The notes beneath the pieces were generated by a model that saw only the letters and a program-made list of their open reading frames with translations, searched no databases and had not been told where the DNA came from. The translations under genes were made by a program, and so were the position numbers. Below, piece by piece: positions 1 through 12,450 of a stretch of 64,000 nt of DNA. How positions within the stretch are numbered: the stretch's first letter is position 1; each line of letters begins with the position of its first letter. Where the stretch lies: positions 32,440,144 through 32,504,143 of the forward strand of contig OX485809.1 of assembly GCA_950295325.1 (NCBI GenBank), given 5' to 3'. This stretch comes from Polytrichum commune (lineage: Eukaryota; Streptophyta; Polytrichopsida; Polytrichales; Polytrichaceae).

Positions 1-1165
1 CTGCTTGCCTCGCTTGTGGAAGCAATCGGGTCGGTGGAATAGGTGCCACAAGTACACTAAATATCTGACTCGGATTGGGAAACATACAAGTCAAAATTGG
101 TGTATTGTTTTGATGAGAGTAATCTTTGTGACTTGTCATGTAACGCCAAGTGTGACGTAAACATTGTCTCTACTTACCACCCAGTGTTGGCAAGACAATC
201 AATGGGTGGGAGGGAGGGAGCATATCCCTCACTCATCCAATAGAAGCAAAAAAAAGGTCCTGAAATAGTATGTAATTCATAAGTTATTTTGAATCGTTTT
301 TTAAAGACCTCAAATCAATTTAATGATGATCATTTGAGATGAATTGGCAACAAACATGTAAGGGTCGAGTTCTAATGTTGGATGGATGAGAGGTACGCTC
401 GTATACAATACGATTCCCTCTCCCTTTCTCTCCCTCCCAATTGATATGGGTTGAAGAGGGATAGGGCACGTTTCAACACTAGTGACCAGTGACCACGACC
501 AATGCCTTCTAAAATTTCTCAGTAGCTGAGAAACGAGTACCGGTCTCACTTCATTGTACGCAAGGAGAAGAGTAGGATCCAAGACCAATTTTTGTTTTCT
601 CGTTTCGAAGACCGAGCGATTCTATTGGTTGAGACTGTAGCTTTTTGACCCAAGAAATTCACACTCGGGTCCACGTCCAACATGTATAGGGAAAAAAAAT
701 GAAGTGACGCTAAGGGGCTCACTATTGACTAAGTGACCACCACCACCACCACCACCACAACCGCTTTCTGGATCCTCTCATCAGCTCAGGAACGAATGTC
801 TAAACACTCCAGACTGATCACCAAGACGATTTGTTTATTTATGCATTCTCTTGCCATGAGTTGCAATGGACAAAAGTGCAACCGATGATGGTCGGAATGG
901 GACAAGTCTTCTCCTAGTGCTTAGAAACTCTTGCCAGAGGAGCCAGTCCCTGAGCACACACAAGGCACATGCGCGTCCTCGGGGATTCGTGCCCTCTCCC
1001 ATTACCCGACTTACACAAGATGGACACCTGGACGTCCACCTGGACCTGTTTCCAAATCCAGCTGTCCGTATTAGAAGAGAAGAAGGGCTGGCCCCAGGCA
1101 CTCAAGTAGAGAATGAAAGGGGCACATGGCGATGAAGATTAGCATTGGAAAAACTACCCTACTTT

Positions 1166-1196
<31 letters not shown>

Positions 1197-1227
1197 TTCA
1201 TCTACAATTATGTATTCGCATTGCTAT

Positions 1228-1695
1228 GGTATGTGGGTGTTATTAAGCTTGTTTGGGGTGGGCTGCTCGCCCACTAGGTTCTAGATAATAGTGGGTTGGA
1301 GGTGTTTGCATGTAGCTAAGCACAAGCTGTCATCCAACCATGTTATGGCCGTCTGTTGGAATGTGAAGGGTCGTGGACACATGTTGTTAGACTCCTGTGA
1401 GCTCTGTTAAAAGAGTTCTGAACCTACGAGTGTCGGTTGCCGAAGGTATGAGACTAATTCTATTAAAAAGTGTTGACCCATATTTTATGCCTATCTACTT
1501 TACTTGTGAAGGAATTGCCTACTTCTCAATGAATTCTTCATTATTTAGAATTTCTTCATGATTCAAATCTAAAATGAATATAATGCTCCCTATCTTATGT
1601 TGCATGTTGTTAGTAGAATGCACTAAGTGCCCCATCCGAGATCAAATATAGGGGTTCAATCAAGAAAAGTAACCGAATAACACCCACGTACTTAT
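1228..1695. mobile_element. Probable family A element
   Basis: Left end GTATGTGGGTGTTATT and right end GTAACCGAATAACACCCACG are inverted. The right end is preceded by AAATATAGGGGTTCAATCAA, a family A mark. No coding frame. Confidence 0.55.
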
Positions 1696-1876
1696 ATATG
1701 GATTAGTGTGGCCTTACAACTTCTAATGTGCCACATAGTCAATGTCCAAGGGTGCACTTATATGTCGCAGTATCTATCCATGTGGGTGCACAAAAAAAAG
1801 TATTGATTGAAGGAGTCTCATTACACAAGATGGAAATTTGGCCGTCCATTGGCTCTACTTGCAAATGAAGCTATTC

Positions 1877-2036
1877 AGATAGATAGATAGATAGAAACTC
1901 CGGTCCCTTTTTAGCAAGGGGCCGGCGTGAATAAAGTGTCCGTTCGTAATGTCAATGACCCGATGCCCACCGGACAAGGGGACATTGGGGCAATACTACT
2001 CTCCCCTTTCGAGGATGGGCACTATAGTGACACACT
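1877..2036 (+). repeat. GATA-microsatellite-linked repeat, copy 1
   Basis: A (GATA)n run is followed by about 140 bp, beginning GAAACTCCGGTCCCTTTTTA and ending GGGCACTATAGTGACACAC. It matches the complement of 26274-26440 with only about six differences by eye. Confidence 0.75.
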
Positions 2037-2429
2037 ATACAAGTTCCTAGCTAGCCACTAGTGCCTTGAAGATACCGGACATGGTATCCCCCCAAAGGGC
2101 TTTGAGGTACCCATACAACAAGGTCCAAGGACCCCCACTATAGTTGGGTGGACTAAGGTGGCCTCTTGAGGCCGGAGAAGCCCAACTCCAAAAAGTGCCG
2201 CCATGTAGGCGGCCATGTCATTTTATCATCCATGAGAAAAGTTCACCACCATTGTTTTCTTCACCTAGTGTAAACACCCATCAGTCAAGAGTTGCATTTT
2301 CGACCAATCACAATTGAGAAACGCCCTTTTTTCATGACCGGTGGACTTCTCCACCGTAGTGTAAACCAACCCTAAGACTAGGATTGCAAAACTCTTGAAG
2401 TTGGACAACATTATCTTAATTGTTTATAT

Positions 2430-3520
2430 ATCTGCACTAGGTGTGTGTGTGTATGTATATATATATATATATATATTTGCAGTATCTACCCATGTGAGTG
2501 CACAAAAGTGTATTAATTGAAGAAGTTTTGTAGTAAATCATAATCATAGAATTGATATTGTTGGATGTAAGGTTTGTAAGTATATCGTGGATTATATTGT
2601 GATGCTTATGGTCTATAAAATACAAGAGGCTCACTATTTGGAAGGAAAAATGCAAAGCTCATATTCTAGCCATGAGTGAGTGCATACATTTGAATCAAAC
2701 CATGTACTTGACGTTTTACGTTACGCCCACATTTGTATGTATCTCTTTTGAACACATGTCTCTTTGGTGTTTGTTCTTAGATCTGCACCTAACCATGTAC
2801 CACTCAAATCTAGGGTTCCGATTAAGTCCACTGCTTGATTAGAGCCCTTGTATCTATCTATCTATCTTTGTTCATTTCATAAGTCAATGAAAATTATGGC
2901 CCACACACAATGAACGGGGGGAACTGACTGCTTGTTACATGAACCGGTTGTGAGCCCAATATTGCGCCCACATGTCAACTTAACACTAAAATTTATAAAA
3001 GACCTTAGCGTTTGTGGTTGCTTGAATTGTCAAAGTGATAACAAGCGCGAGGCATTAAAATTTAGACATGGTTTCAATTAGTTTAGATTTGGTCGAGTTA
3101 AGTAGTTGGGTTGAGTCATTAAAATTAAAAGATCAAAAGACAAGTGAGTAGTTATTTAAGTTTTAGTTGACACTTGAGTTCAAGTGATTTTAGGTTTGAA
3201 TTATGGTTGGTTGTTGGGCTTGAAGTATTAGTTGGTTAGGCTTTGAATGTGGGTTGTTTTAGGATGGGGGCAAAAGGCCAAGGAAGTCTCCGGGAAGAGC
3301 CAACCGGATTTAGGAATGTCAACTGAAATTTAGTTAGGGCTTGAGGGGTTCGGTCGAGCAGGAGGTGAGCAACTCTCAGTGACAGACGGTTAGAGAAACA
3401 GGGGAATGAATGAGGCGGCGATAGGGGGCGGAGAGCATGGGCTGAGAGGACTCTCCTCCTCGGCACTGGGTTTGGCTGGATTGAAGAGCCGGAAGTGAAA
3501 AAATGCGGAGCTGAGGCTCA
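2430..3520. other. Intergenic: a TA microsatellite and one family A arm
   Basis: A (TA)n run at about 2455-2476 and a minus-strand family A arm at about 2740-2840 (CACTCAAATCTAGGGTTCCG). From about 3240 the base composition becomes GC-richer, with no recognisable protein. Confidence 0.5.
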
Positions 3521-3523
3521 TAC

Positions 3524-3723
3524 TAGGGCCACACCAAAAAGCCCAACCCTACGTATTCTCCGGAAATACTGGGCTGGGATTTCAGATGGCTGGAGCTACT
3601 GGAGTGGCTGGAAGGAAGCAGGCGGGTAGCTCCAACCATCTGAAATCCCAGCCCAGTATTTCCGGAGAATACGTAGGGCTGGGCTTTTTGGTGACTGGAG
3701 CTGCTGAGTATTTCGGTGTGGCC
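3524..3723. mobile_element. Foldback element with GGGCCACACC ends
   Basis: Nearly perfect arms of about 65 bp (3533-3598 and 3628-3692; CCGGAAATACTGGGCTGGGA occurs in one arm and its complement in the other) around a 30-bp loop. Outside them a second inverted pair, AGGGCCACACC and GGTGTGGCCCT, marks the likely true ends. The left end lacks about 30 bp that the right end has between the two layers. The CAGGGCC end is hAT-like; no clear target duplication was seen. Confidence 0.75.
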
Positions 3724-4111
3724 CTGGTATCAGAGACCAACATTTAAGCTTATCTCCGTTACTGGGTGTGAGAGCTTGTGTGCTCAGGTGTCAAGGAATG
3801 ACATCCGAGGAAATGCGAGTGGGCAGCGACCCAAGGGGGTTGTGCAACGTAGCTCGGTTTCGGCAGAAGACACAGGGATTCTAGAGACAGGCCAGCAGAT
3901 GATGTTGAGGCTGGGGAAAGGTGGAGGCGTTGTCTGCAAGCCATCAACTTGGACCCCTGGGGCTACCTAGAAGGAAATTTCGGACAACAAGAGTGTTTGG
4001 GTTTGGGAAGAGGGCAGCGGCATCGGGGAAGGGCAGTGTCAACGGCGGGGAGGTCAACCAGGAGAGCCTTTGAACACCTGAACTTCGGTTTACAGGCTGA
4101 CTGAACACAAT

Positions 4112-4525
4112 CCCGGGGAGTGCACTTAAAGTTAAGATTAGGAATACACGTGAGTGCGTTTTAATGGCATACCCCCTACAATACTTGGCCTTAAAATAGT
4201 TTTTAAATTAAGAATTTGTAAGTGCCAAATTGTTACGTATATATCTATCACTTGGTATAAATTTCAGGACGAAAAGTTTTTAAAATTTATTAAAAAAAAT
4301 GATAGAAGTTTGAACTAAAACGCGTTGTTTTTTTCTTCAAAAATCAATTTAAAATATTTACAATTGATTATTTTTTGAAATTTATACAACAAGAACTTTA
4401 GATTGTGTTTAACAACTTCATTTTTTTTTTACAATTTTTAGATGATTTTTTAGTACATACATAGGGGGGGTCAAAAGTACACACTCACGTGATTCCTAGT
4501 CTTAACTTTAAGTGCACTCCCCGAG
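4112..4525. mobile_element. 414-bp TIR element with 8-bp target duplication AACACAAT
   Basis: Terminal inverted repeats of about 60 bp, starting CYCGGGGAGTGCACTTAAAG, with AACACAAT directly repeated at 4104-4111 and 4526-4533. The interior is AT-rich and has no coding frame. It interrupts a GC-richer block (about 3240-4950). The 8-bp duplication with long TIRs fits a non-autonomous hAT or Mutator-like element. Confidence 0.85.
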
Positions 4526-4954
4526 AACACAATGCTGCTACTACAGGGGCGCTGAGGGATATGAATCTCCTTCAGCATGAGAGCCGCATACGGAAGAGGG
4601 GGATGAGGCATTAGCTGCCGCATTCAAATTCAAAACTCTGGACATTAGTCGGAAATTGACCAAAGGAGCTTGGCGCATGTGTTGGTTCTAGGAGTGGGCT
4701 GTGAGGGTAGGTGAATTCAAGGAGCAGCTCGGCAGTCGGCTTGAGGTAGTTGGATGCCTAGGGGGCGGTCGGAGAGTTGGGATTCAGGCGCAGCCGGGTT
4801 GCTCACTCGTATACAACATCAGGAGCAGTGGAGGTAATGGGAGAGGTTCTGAAGGGGAGGCAAGGATCGGGGATTTGATGCACTGGCTGCAATGCTAGAC
4901 GTCTCAGCTAGCTGGAACTCAGAAGACCTCACTGCGACGGCAGTTGATAAGGGA

Positions 4955-5313
4955 TAACATTACCCAGCCCAATACTCTTAACTCCGGCGCGGAGTTCGAT
5001 GCGGCTCCGACGCGGCTCCACGGAGGTTCGGATGCCAGCTTCGGTGGGTTCGGGTGGGTTGGGGCAAAAATTGCCCCCTATTTTTTTGATTGGGTGGGGC
5101 CTTACTTGATCTCATAAGGGGCCTCCTAGAGTAATTTGGGGCCGTAGAACCCAAATTTAGCAAAAAAAAACCAAAAAAAGTCATCAAGGGGCCAAAACGA
5201 GGAGGGCCAGAAAAATGGACCCACCGGAGCTGGCATCCGAACCTCCCCGGAGCCGCATCGGAGCCGCATCGAACTCCGCGCCGGAGTTAAGAGTATTGGG
5301 TTGGGTAATGTTA
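4955..5313. mobile_element. GC-rich foldback MITE with TAACATTACCC ends
   Basis: Long arms of about 90 bp (TAACATTACCCAGCCCAATA at the left, the complement at the right) contain CTCCGGCGCGGAGTTCGATG in both orientations. The interior has poly-A and no coding sequence. The outermost bases recall family H (AACATTACTYAGC) but the inner arms are unrelated. Confidence 0.8.
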
Positions 5314-5335
5314 GGGGTTTAGGGCTGACACCGAT

Positions 5336-5512
5336 TGTGTTTGAGAAATAGTTGGTCAAAGTTCAAAGCTTCAAGGCAATTGTTTCAAGGAATTTACGGA
5401 ATACACTTTTGAACTAATAAAGAAAATACCGAATGATCGCAACATGGAACCAGTTGGACTTGGAAACACTCAGATTTTGGTCGAGTGTGCCCAAAATTCT
5501 CCCCAGACACTG
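5336..5512 (+). mobile_element. Family B (hAT-like MITE), 5'-truncated copy
   Basis: Recognised by GTTTGAGAAATAGTTGGTCA, CCAGTTGGACTTGGAAACAC and the end CTCCCCAGACACTG. The first ~50 bp of the family consensus are missing. Confidence 0.65.
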
Positions 5513-5524
5513 CCCACACTACCA

Positions 5525-5912
5525 GTGTTTAAGATTGAAGCCCTCATATGAGTTTCATTTTGAAGGGCTCTCAAATTTCAGTGCTTCAACATAATGGCTG
5601 GTTCAAATCTAAGACGTCAATTTAAGAATATAAAAATTAAATATAAAACTCATGTTAAATTTGTGCATGAAATATATGGTACATGTTTCTAGTACAATGT
5701 GAAGAATTAAGAATCAACCATCAAACTCCACTTCTTGTAGTGACAATGCCCTACGCTTGTTGGTTCTTGTGACGGGTAGATTATATTGAGGACTTCAAGT
5801 GACGTCTTCATTTTCAATTTGGGGCTGCGTTATGAAGGGTTGTTTTGGAAGAGGTATATTTTGAAGGGCCAAATCGTGTTTGAAGGGCATTGAAGGCTTC
5901 AATCTTGAACAC
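5525..5912. mobile_element. MITE with GTGTTTAAGATTGAAGCC ends
   Basis: Inverted ends GTGTTTAAGATTGAAGCC and its near complement GGCTTCAATCTTGAACACC, with further GAAGGGC motifs subterminally. AT-rich non-coding interior. A diverged relative may lie at 25447-25745, where TGTTCAAGTTTGAAG and GAAGGGCTTC recur. Confidence 0.65.
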
Positions 5913-7314
5913 CGCATACTATAAATATTGAGGGCACACCAAAGTTATCCCGATCGAGGCCAACAAACATCGGGACCGCACACCTTGGGAGAATCAAATT
6001 GACACTCATGTCATTCCCCACTTATATATGTTAGAACACCCCAAAGCTTTTGGAGATGATTGGTTCGGGATGCCTATCTACTTAGAGGTGGAAAGGTTGC
6101 TAGGAAGAGAATTTGCCGTGGTTAGTTACGAAGTGGTTTGCATTGAGAAGCGGAAACCTAATGTTGACACCACGAGCATATGAGTCATGGGGAATGGAGA
6201 GAGAGAGAGGGAACTATCGTTTACGAATATGCCTCTCATCCATCCAACGTAATGACCCCTTGTTGTTGTTGCCGATTTATCGATAAATGATGTTGAGTAC
6301 ATTGATTCGGGGTTTGTGAACATGATCTCGGTGTCAAATCAAACCAAAAAAATCACCTTTGGGTTGCATGCTATTTCATGGTTTTTATGTTGGATGAATG
6401 AGAGGTATGCTCATGCACGATGATCCCCACTCTCCATGAGCAATGATCTGGCATCACTAGAAAAATTGTTTTGAGTTACTGAATCATATGTAAATCTATC
6501 ATGATAGTAAACATACAATGTCCCTCCACTAATGCAAGATGGTTGCTTAGAACCCACATGCTAGTAGTGTGTTGCCACCTTGGTACCACCTCCAAGGTGC
6601 CCAACATTTTTCATGGTGTTTTATCGCCGGACTACTAACTTTCCCCTTTAGAAATTCTTTGTTAAAGGATGAAGGATGTGGAAAGTCTAATTAGAATTGT
6701 TAATGCACGGAGAATAAAGTTGTCCCCTAAACTTTCTCATGACCATCATTGTTATGTGGTTTCCGCTTCTCAATAGAAACACACCTTCGTCACACTTGGA
6801 GTGATTATAACGCCTCGCTAGGAACATAGTTTTTGACATGGTTGGTTATGATGCATTTTCCATTGAGAGTGGAAACATTTCATTGACGTCTTTTTGGTGT
6901 GGCCACATTCTTCAAGGGGACACATGTAATTTTTAAGGAGTTCTTAATTGAACCGTCAACTTTCCGAGGGGTGGAAAGTGTATTTATGATTGTTTATTTT
7001 ATCAACGGGGAATAAAATTATACCAAAAGTTCTTCATGACGTCATTGCTATACTTGCTTTCCGCTTCTCAATGGAAACAACACTCTTGGGGTTATGTATA
7101 GGGCTTTGACCCTAGCAACACAAGATGCCATGCTTTGACACAAAAAGTACCGAATTCCATCCTACGTCACTTAACTTTCTCTCTCCTATGGATGTTTGAG
7201 CATCTTGGCCTGTCACTTTGTCAAGGGCACTTCTTGTGTTGAATTCGCACGCCACCATATCCACAAGCTCATTGAAATCCGGACCCAAGCACCAAGTAGT
7301 GGGGCAGCATGAAT
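5913..7314. other. Intergenic: no gene seen
   Basis: Degraded repeat pieces only. TTGAGAAGCGGAAACC at 6144 and its complement near 6760 and 7060 (TTTCCGCTTCTCAATGGAAA) point to old inverted repeats of undefined extent. The short minus-strand frame at 7112-7324 shows no known domain. Confidence 0.45.
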
Positions 7315-7738
7315 CAATGAACATGGAGAGCGGACCGCTACATTGTTTTGTCTAATTAGTGTGGGTTACCATTTGGAGTTATGCATTGCGATAATAACAT
7401 TTTTACCAAGAGCATAAGTAGTTAGTCTGCACACCGAAGGTTATGATATAACTCGGTTGGTTTAAAGTGACAGTGCTAGTAAAAAGTTATTGCAATGCGT
7501 GACTCCAAATGGTAACCCACACTAATAGACAAAACAATGTAGTTGCAGATGAGCCGGTTGAGTTTAAGAAATAATTGGCTGGGGTTCAAGACTTTAAGAA
7601 ACTTAGCAACCATTTTAGAAACCTATGGAATATATCTCAAATTGATAAAGAATCACCAAAAGACCACAACATGTAACTGGTTGGACTTGAAAACACTAGG
7701 ATTTCAACCGATTATGCCCAAATGTCTATGTGGACACT
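7315..7738 (+). mobile_element. Family B copy interrupted by a family C element
   Basis: The copy begins CAATGAACATGGAGAG and ends GTGGACACTAA. The two halves are separated at the TAGTTACAG position of the family by the 199-bp family C element at 7341-7539, and the TA at the break is duplicated. Confidence 0.75.
7341..7539. mobile_element. Family C MITE (199 bp), TA target duplication
   Basis: Inverted ends CATTGTTTTGTCTAATTAGT and complement, continuing through GTGGGTTACCATTTGGAGT. Flanked by TA on both sides (7339-7340 and 7540-7541), as for Tc1/mariner-type MITEs. No coding sequence. Confidence 0.85.
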
Positions 7739-8439
7739 AAAAAAAACCTTCGGTTAAGGGGGGAGTTTATTACCATAGATGGCTCTCTATTCTGACACAT
7801 AATGATTAAATTTCCCCTCAAAATTTGCCATGTGTCATGCTCAATTTTGCTAAGAGACACACTTGCATCCCACGCGGAAACTACGTTCCGACACATTTAA
7901 GGATGAAATAGAGAGCCCACTATAGTTGCCATCCTTGCAATTTTTATGAGATTAAGTTAAGCCCTTGTTGTCCGAGGTGTTTTGAAAATGTAACATGGTC
8001 TACGATGAAGGGCTTCATTATGACCACTTGAGCCATTTCTCTAAAAATAAGAACGTTTTATAATTGCATGTGAATAATAACATCTATACAATTGGAAGTT
8101 GTTTCCAATCTTGTAACACAAAAGGAACTGCGTTGACTTTAGTAATGTTCATAAGTTTGTTAAGCAAAATATGAAATAACATGTAACTTTGCAAGTAATA
8201 TGAAACCTATATTTTTGGCACATTATGTTGGAAAATTGAGAAAATTACGATACTACATGACAAAGGAACATCTTATTCCCATCTAAGACATATGTATTAC
8301 AACAATCAAGACATTGCACGCATCAAATAGAATGTCTAAATTATGGTCGGATTCTAGTTGGCATGATTGACTCTACATACACCATTCGATTTGAGCCTTG
8401 TTGGGGCTCCTCCGACCTTTCACCCTCAACGTCCTGGAG

Positions 8440-9930
8440 CGTATTGTGGTTTCATTAGATCATCTTAAAAGAAAGCTTTTAAGAGCTCAATCTTTATTGT
8501 ATCTAAAAGAGTCGCTGTTGCTATTAATTTTAAGATCACATCAATGCAGTGGCAATATTTAGTAATTTTCACGATTTGTTTAGAATGGATTAAGAATCAT
8601 TAAGTTTTAAGAAACAATGATAAATGTATGCACTATATGGGTCCAAACTTGGAAGATTATATTAAAGAATAGATGTACACTTTGAGACAAGAAAAAAAAG
8701 TCCATAGAAAATTGACAATTTTCAATCAGAATAATACAAAGTCACTTTACATAGTGATGCATCAACAAAGGGAAAAGTTAGTTCATTCTTGACTTTAAAA
8801 ATGATATCTCTTGTGAACAATCATCTTTCATATTGGAATGGGACCCTCGCCATTGACAAGGAAACTTCATGAGGAACACAATGGTACCTATTGTGACTTC
8901 CTAGCACCTTCCTAGGATGAAATTGTCTTCAAGAGCCGTTTATAAGCTGAAAACAAACCTCTCTTGAAGTTAACCCTCAACTTCCTTGTCACAAAAGGTA
9001 TCATTGTGTTCCCCATCAACTTTTCTTGTCAATGGCAATGATCCCATTCTAATATGAAAAGATGGTTGTTCACGAGAAATATTTAAAGTCAAGAATGAGC
9101 CAACTTTCCCCTTTGTTGGCTCTGTCTGTAGGACAAAGACTATGCATCAACTTCTTCGTTTCAAGAGCAAATTTCTTAACCACTTTGTGTTCACACTTGG
9201 ACGTTACTTGTTCTTGTTATTTTGGTCCACTTTATGTAATGTGGATGTTAACTATATTATATATATATATATATATATATACAAGTGCTCCCTAAAATGC
9301 ACTGAAATAAATCTAGTTAACTATAGTTAATTCGGCAGTTCTTATTATTTATTTTAAAAAATTCGGGTGATATATGAGTAGCCTCAATCCTTGACCTGTA
9401 TTTGAGAAGAAGGTGCACAAAATCCAAGAAAGGTTTGATATAGTGAATAGCCATGGATTGGCATGAGCAAAGTAATCAACTACAATTGTAGTCTTTCATA
9501 ACAAAGGATAGAGCCTCACGGTTCTACCGTTTTCTTGTTGATACTTTACTATAAACATGGTGTTCGTGAAAACGTCACATGGCACGCAAAACAATCACAA
9601 ATGTTGTTTTCTTAAATACAAAGATGGCCGGATTGAATAGTTTTTTGGAGGCAACTTTTGCCAACTACATATAGACATGTTTACAAAATGCTAGCGGCAT
9701 GTGCAAGTGAGTACCGAGGGAAGATGTCTTTTAATACCATGAATGTTATGTAATCATGAATCATTGAAGTTATGTTATGAAGTTCAATGATTCTCAATCA
9801 ATTATAAACAAATCACAAAATTACTAAATATTGCTACTGTATCGATCTGATCCTAAAATCATTAGCAACAACTTTTCTTCTAGGTACAATAAAAATTGAG
9901 CTCTAGCAAGCTTACTTTTCAGAGGATCTA
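8440..9930. mobile_element. Large (~1.5 kb) inverted-repeat element
   Basis: Outer arms 8440-8610 and 9770-9930 are inverted copies (shared GAGCTCAAT, TTTATTGTA and CAATATTTAGTAATTTT). An inner pair, 8755-8850 and 9030-9160, is also inverted (AAAGGGAAAAGTTAGTTCAT against ATGAGCCAACTTTCCCCTTT). Outer arms are roughly 80% alike by eye. Between the arms are a TA microsatellite (9253-9280) and AT-rich sequence with no recognisable gene. Confidence 0.6.
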
Positions 9931-10479
9931 ATGAATGAAGGGGCTCTAGTAAAAACAAAAACCTTGTAGGGATATAGGCCCGGTTCACTTCACTTATACT
10001 CCATTACACTAATATGGGCTCTTTGATGCTATATCCAGAGTCACACCATCCAAAAATAGTCATTTCCAAACCATGACATAATTCAAGATGTTTTCACCTA
10101 TGCAATGGATGAGTTTACATAGACACCACGAAGCCCTAGCTAACAATATGCGCACCCATAATTGTCATCCAATAGAAGCATAAGTACCTCACCTTTAACA
10201 AAAAGAAAAGACCTTATGCCCCGAATACCGTGTATATGGATCCAAGCCTTTTGCAAGGCCTCAAGTGCAATTAAGGAGGGTTAAAGATTTATGGGCTTGC
10301 AGATGGAATAAGCATGTGGCCTTAAGCCTCTTGAGGTTCTTACAAAGGTGGTGGCCTTTTATCCTTAATGAACCAAGAAGCTTTCTATGTCAGTATAATC
10401 TGGTCTCATGATGATGTGCTCTAAAACTCAATGCTACATGAATTTCATTTCTTCTTCTTCTTCTTCTTATAATTTTTTT

Positions 10480-11030
10480 TACAAGTGACATGGGTCATGA
10501 GAAAATTCATGTGTACAGAGCTCTCTCTTAAAGAAATCTTATACACCTCATAAACCAATCTACTTAGGGTTGGTTGAGACAACGGTGAAGAAGTGTACCA
10601 GTCAAGAATTTTAGGGGAATGAGAGCAATATGATTTGTTACAAAATGAGTTTTTCACTAGCCATGGTCACACCATGGCCAAGGTTTCATTGGTAAAGACC
10701 TTCAAGCTTGGATGAAAAAAAGGACATGATTGTCAGCATGGCAACACTTTTTGCTAGGGATTCTCTGGAGGTCAAGTTCCTTGGGCAACCTCATACCCTT
10801 GGACAAGAAACTTGACCTCCGGAGAACTCCAACTTGAGGCCAAAAAATCATCATTTTTTTCCATCTTGTTTGCCGTACCCGTCGTTGCCTCAAATAACCT
10901 TAGCTTGGGCGGAAATTCTTTACCGACCAGTGTACTTCTTCACCAACCCTAAATCAACCCTTAGAGATATACACTTTGTAAGCCAAACTTTCATTAACTA
11001 CCCTTTTTGTACACCCACGTGGTACTACAC
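10480..11030. repeat. Diverged inverted repeat with a tight central hairpin
   Basis: Outer arms share AGGGTTGG, TGAAGAAGT and AAGAATTT in opposite orientation. At the centre (about 10757-10830) GGAGGTCAAGTTCCTTG faces CAAGAAACTTGACCTCC across a short loop. No protein is recognisable in the short frames here. Confidence 0.45.
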
Positions 11031-11550
11031 TGACAACCCCCCTCTCCCCCCCCCCCTTTTCTTTCAATTGCCAACAACACTCTACAAAAACTAAGACAAC
11101 CTAATAACATTTTAAATGTGCTCAAATGCTTAAAAGGACAATCACCGTAAAACCATGGTACTTTCGGCATTTAATAAATTTTGGGAATTTGTAGAAAACC
11201 CCAATTTTATTATTATTTATTTAATTTTTCTGGTAAGAAAAATTCATTTTTGTAGAGGAGAAAGTGAGAATCTAAATGACTATTATGTTTGCAATACATG
11301 AATCTCATAAATACATAAATTATTCAACAATGATTTGCCTAGTCCACTGGGACTATGGATTTAGGTATAAGGTAGATGGTGCTAAAACTAGCACCCTACC
11401 ACCCCACCCCAACACCAAAATGAAGTCAATAATCTTGCACATTAAACTCCACACATAGTGATTACGAGATCGTCCGCCACCTTAACACCATGCATGCTCT
11501 TGTCTTGATCTTGATCTTGAACCATAACCCAAATAAACTTTGAGTCCCAG

Positions 11551-11696
11551 AACATTACTTAGCGTCGTGCATTTCGTTCTACGCGCCCTGGGAATATAAC
11601 CATGAGAGGTCGGGAGTTCAGCCTGCCTACATCCGAGTCATCCCACGGTTATATTCCCATGGCCCACAACACATATATGCAACGCTGAGTAATGTT
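11551..11696. mobile_element. Family H MITE (146 bp)
   Basis: Ends AACATTACTTAGCG and CGCTGAGTAATGTT, with the inner pair GGGAATATAACCATG and CACGGTTATATTCCC. One of four copies in the window. Confidence 0.8.
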
Positions 11697-12073
11697 ATGC
11701 AACCAACTTTTGCATTCGGAATCAAAATGAGACACATACGTTGGCGAGTCGGAATCCCTTGTCCATCGCTAATGAGAACCATTTCATGATAATGATAAAA
11801 GCCCACATCTATCTATAGTGTACGTGCCCCGGACCTTAAAGTGACGGTTTTAGCACCATCTACCATAGTTATGGCCAGAAGTTGGGTTGCATGGCACCAG
11901 GTTCAAGATTGTTTGCAGATGTCACCTTGGTTGTCGCCTTATGAGCTCCATACTAGCTAGCTAGTACTACTAAGTGTCGATGAACATGGGCGAGGGAGGA
12001 CCTACCTAGTAGCCTTCTTCGTAGGCTTTGAAGAGCAGCACAGGGCCACTTTAATAAGTAACTTCGTGTGTAG

Positions 12074-12299
12074 CAAATGATCGGGGAGATTTTTGGGCAT
12101 AATCGGTTGAGATCCTAGTGTTTGCAAGTCCAACCGGGTACATGTTGACATCCTTCGGTTTTCCTTTATGAAATTGGGTATATTCTATAAATTCCTCTAA
12201 AATGATGGGTAATTTTCCTGCAATCTTGAACTTCAACCGGTTATTTCTCAAACTCAACCAGTTCATCTGTAACTAACTGCTGGTTCTCCCCGATCATAG
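12074..12299 (-). mobile_element. Family B copy
   Basis: Near-complete copy on the minus strand: TGATCGGGGAGATTTTTGGG at the left and GGTTCTCCCCGATCA at the right form the terminal inverted repeat. The interior carries the family marks CCAACCGGGTACATGTTGAC and AACTTCAACCGG. Confidence 0.85.
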
Positions 12300-12450
12300 A
12301 CTTGGATGCGCCTGATTAAAATGTATACTCTTCAGTTGACTAGAGCATGCACCAACTCCAAGGAAAATGGGAGGCAGAATAAACAATTGTGGAGATCAGA
12401 TGTTGTACTTTGGAGGAGTGAGGAGTAGGAGGACTACCTCCTTCTCAATG

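Noticed and set aside
835-1135. Overlapping frames on both strands (88, 89 and 63 aa) in a GC-richer patch
   Set aside because: Frames on both strands over the same bases, no recognisable motif and no splice context; likely chance in locally GC-rich DNA.
1871-1896. Short direct repeats (GATA, TA, GA and TG runs across the window) considered as CRISPR-like arrays
   Set aside because: Simple microsatellites without spacers in a eukaryotic sequence.
10757-10830. Tight hairpin resembling a microRNA precursor
   Set aside because: It is the centre of a larger diverged inverted repeat, so transposon origin is simpler; no evidence of a precise 21-nt duplex.
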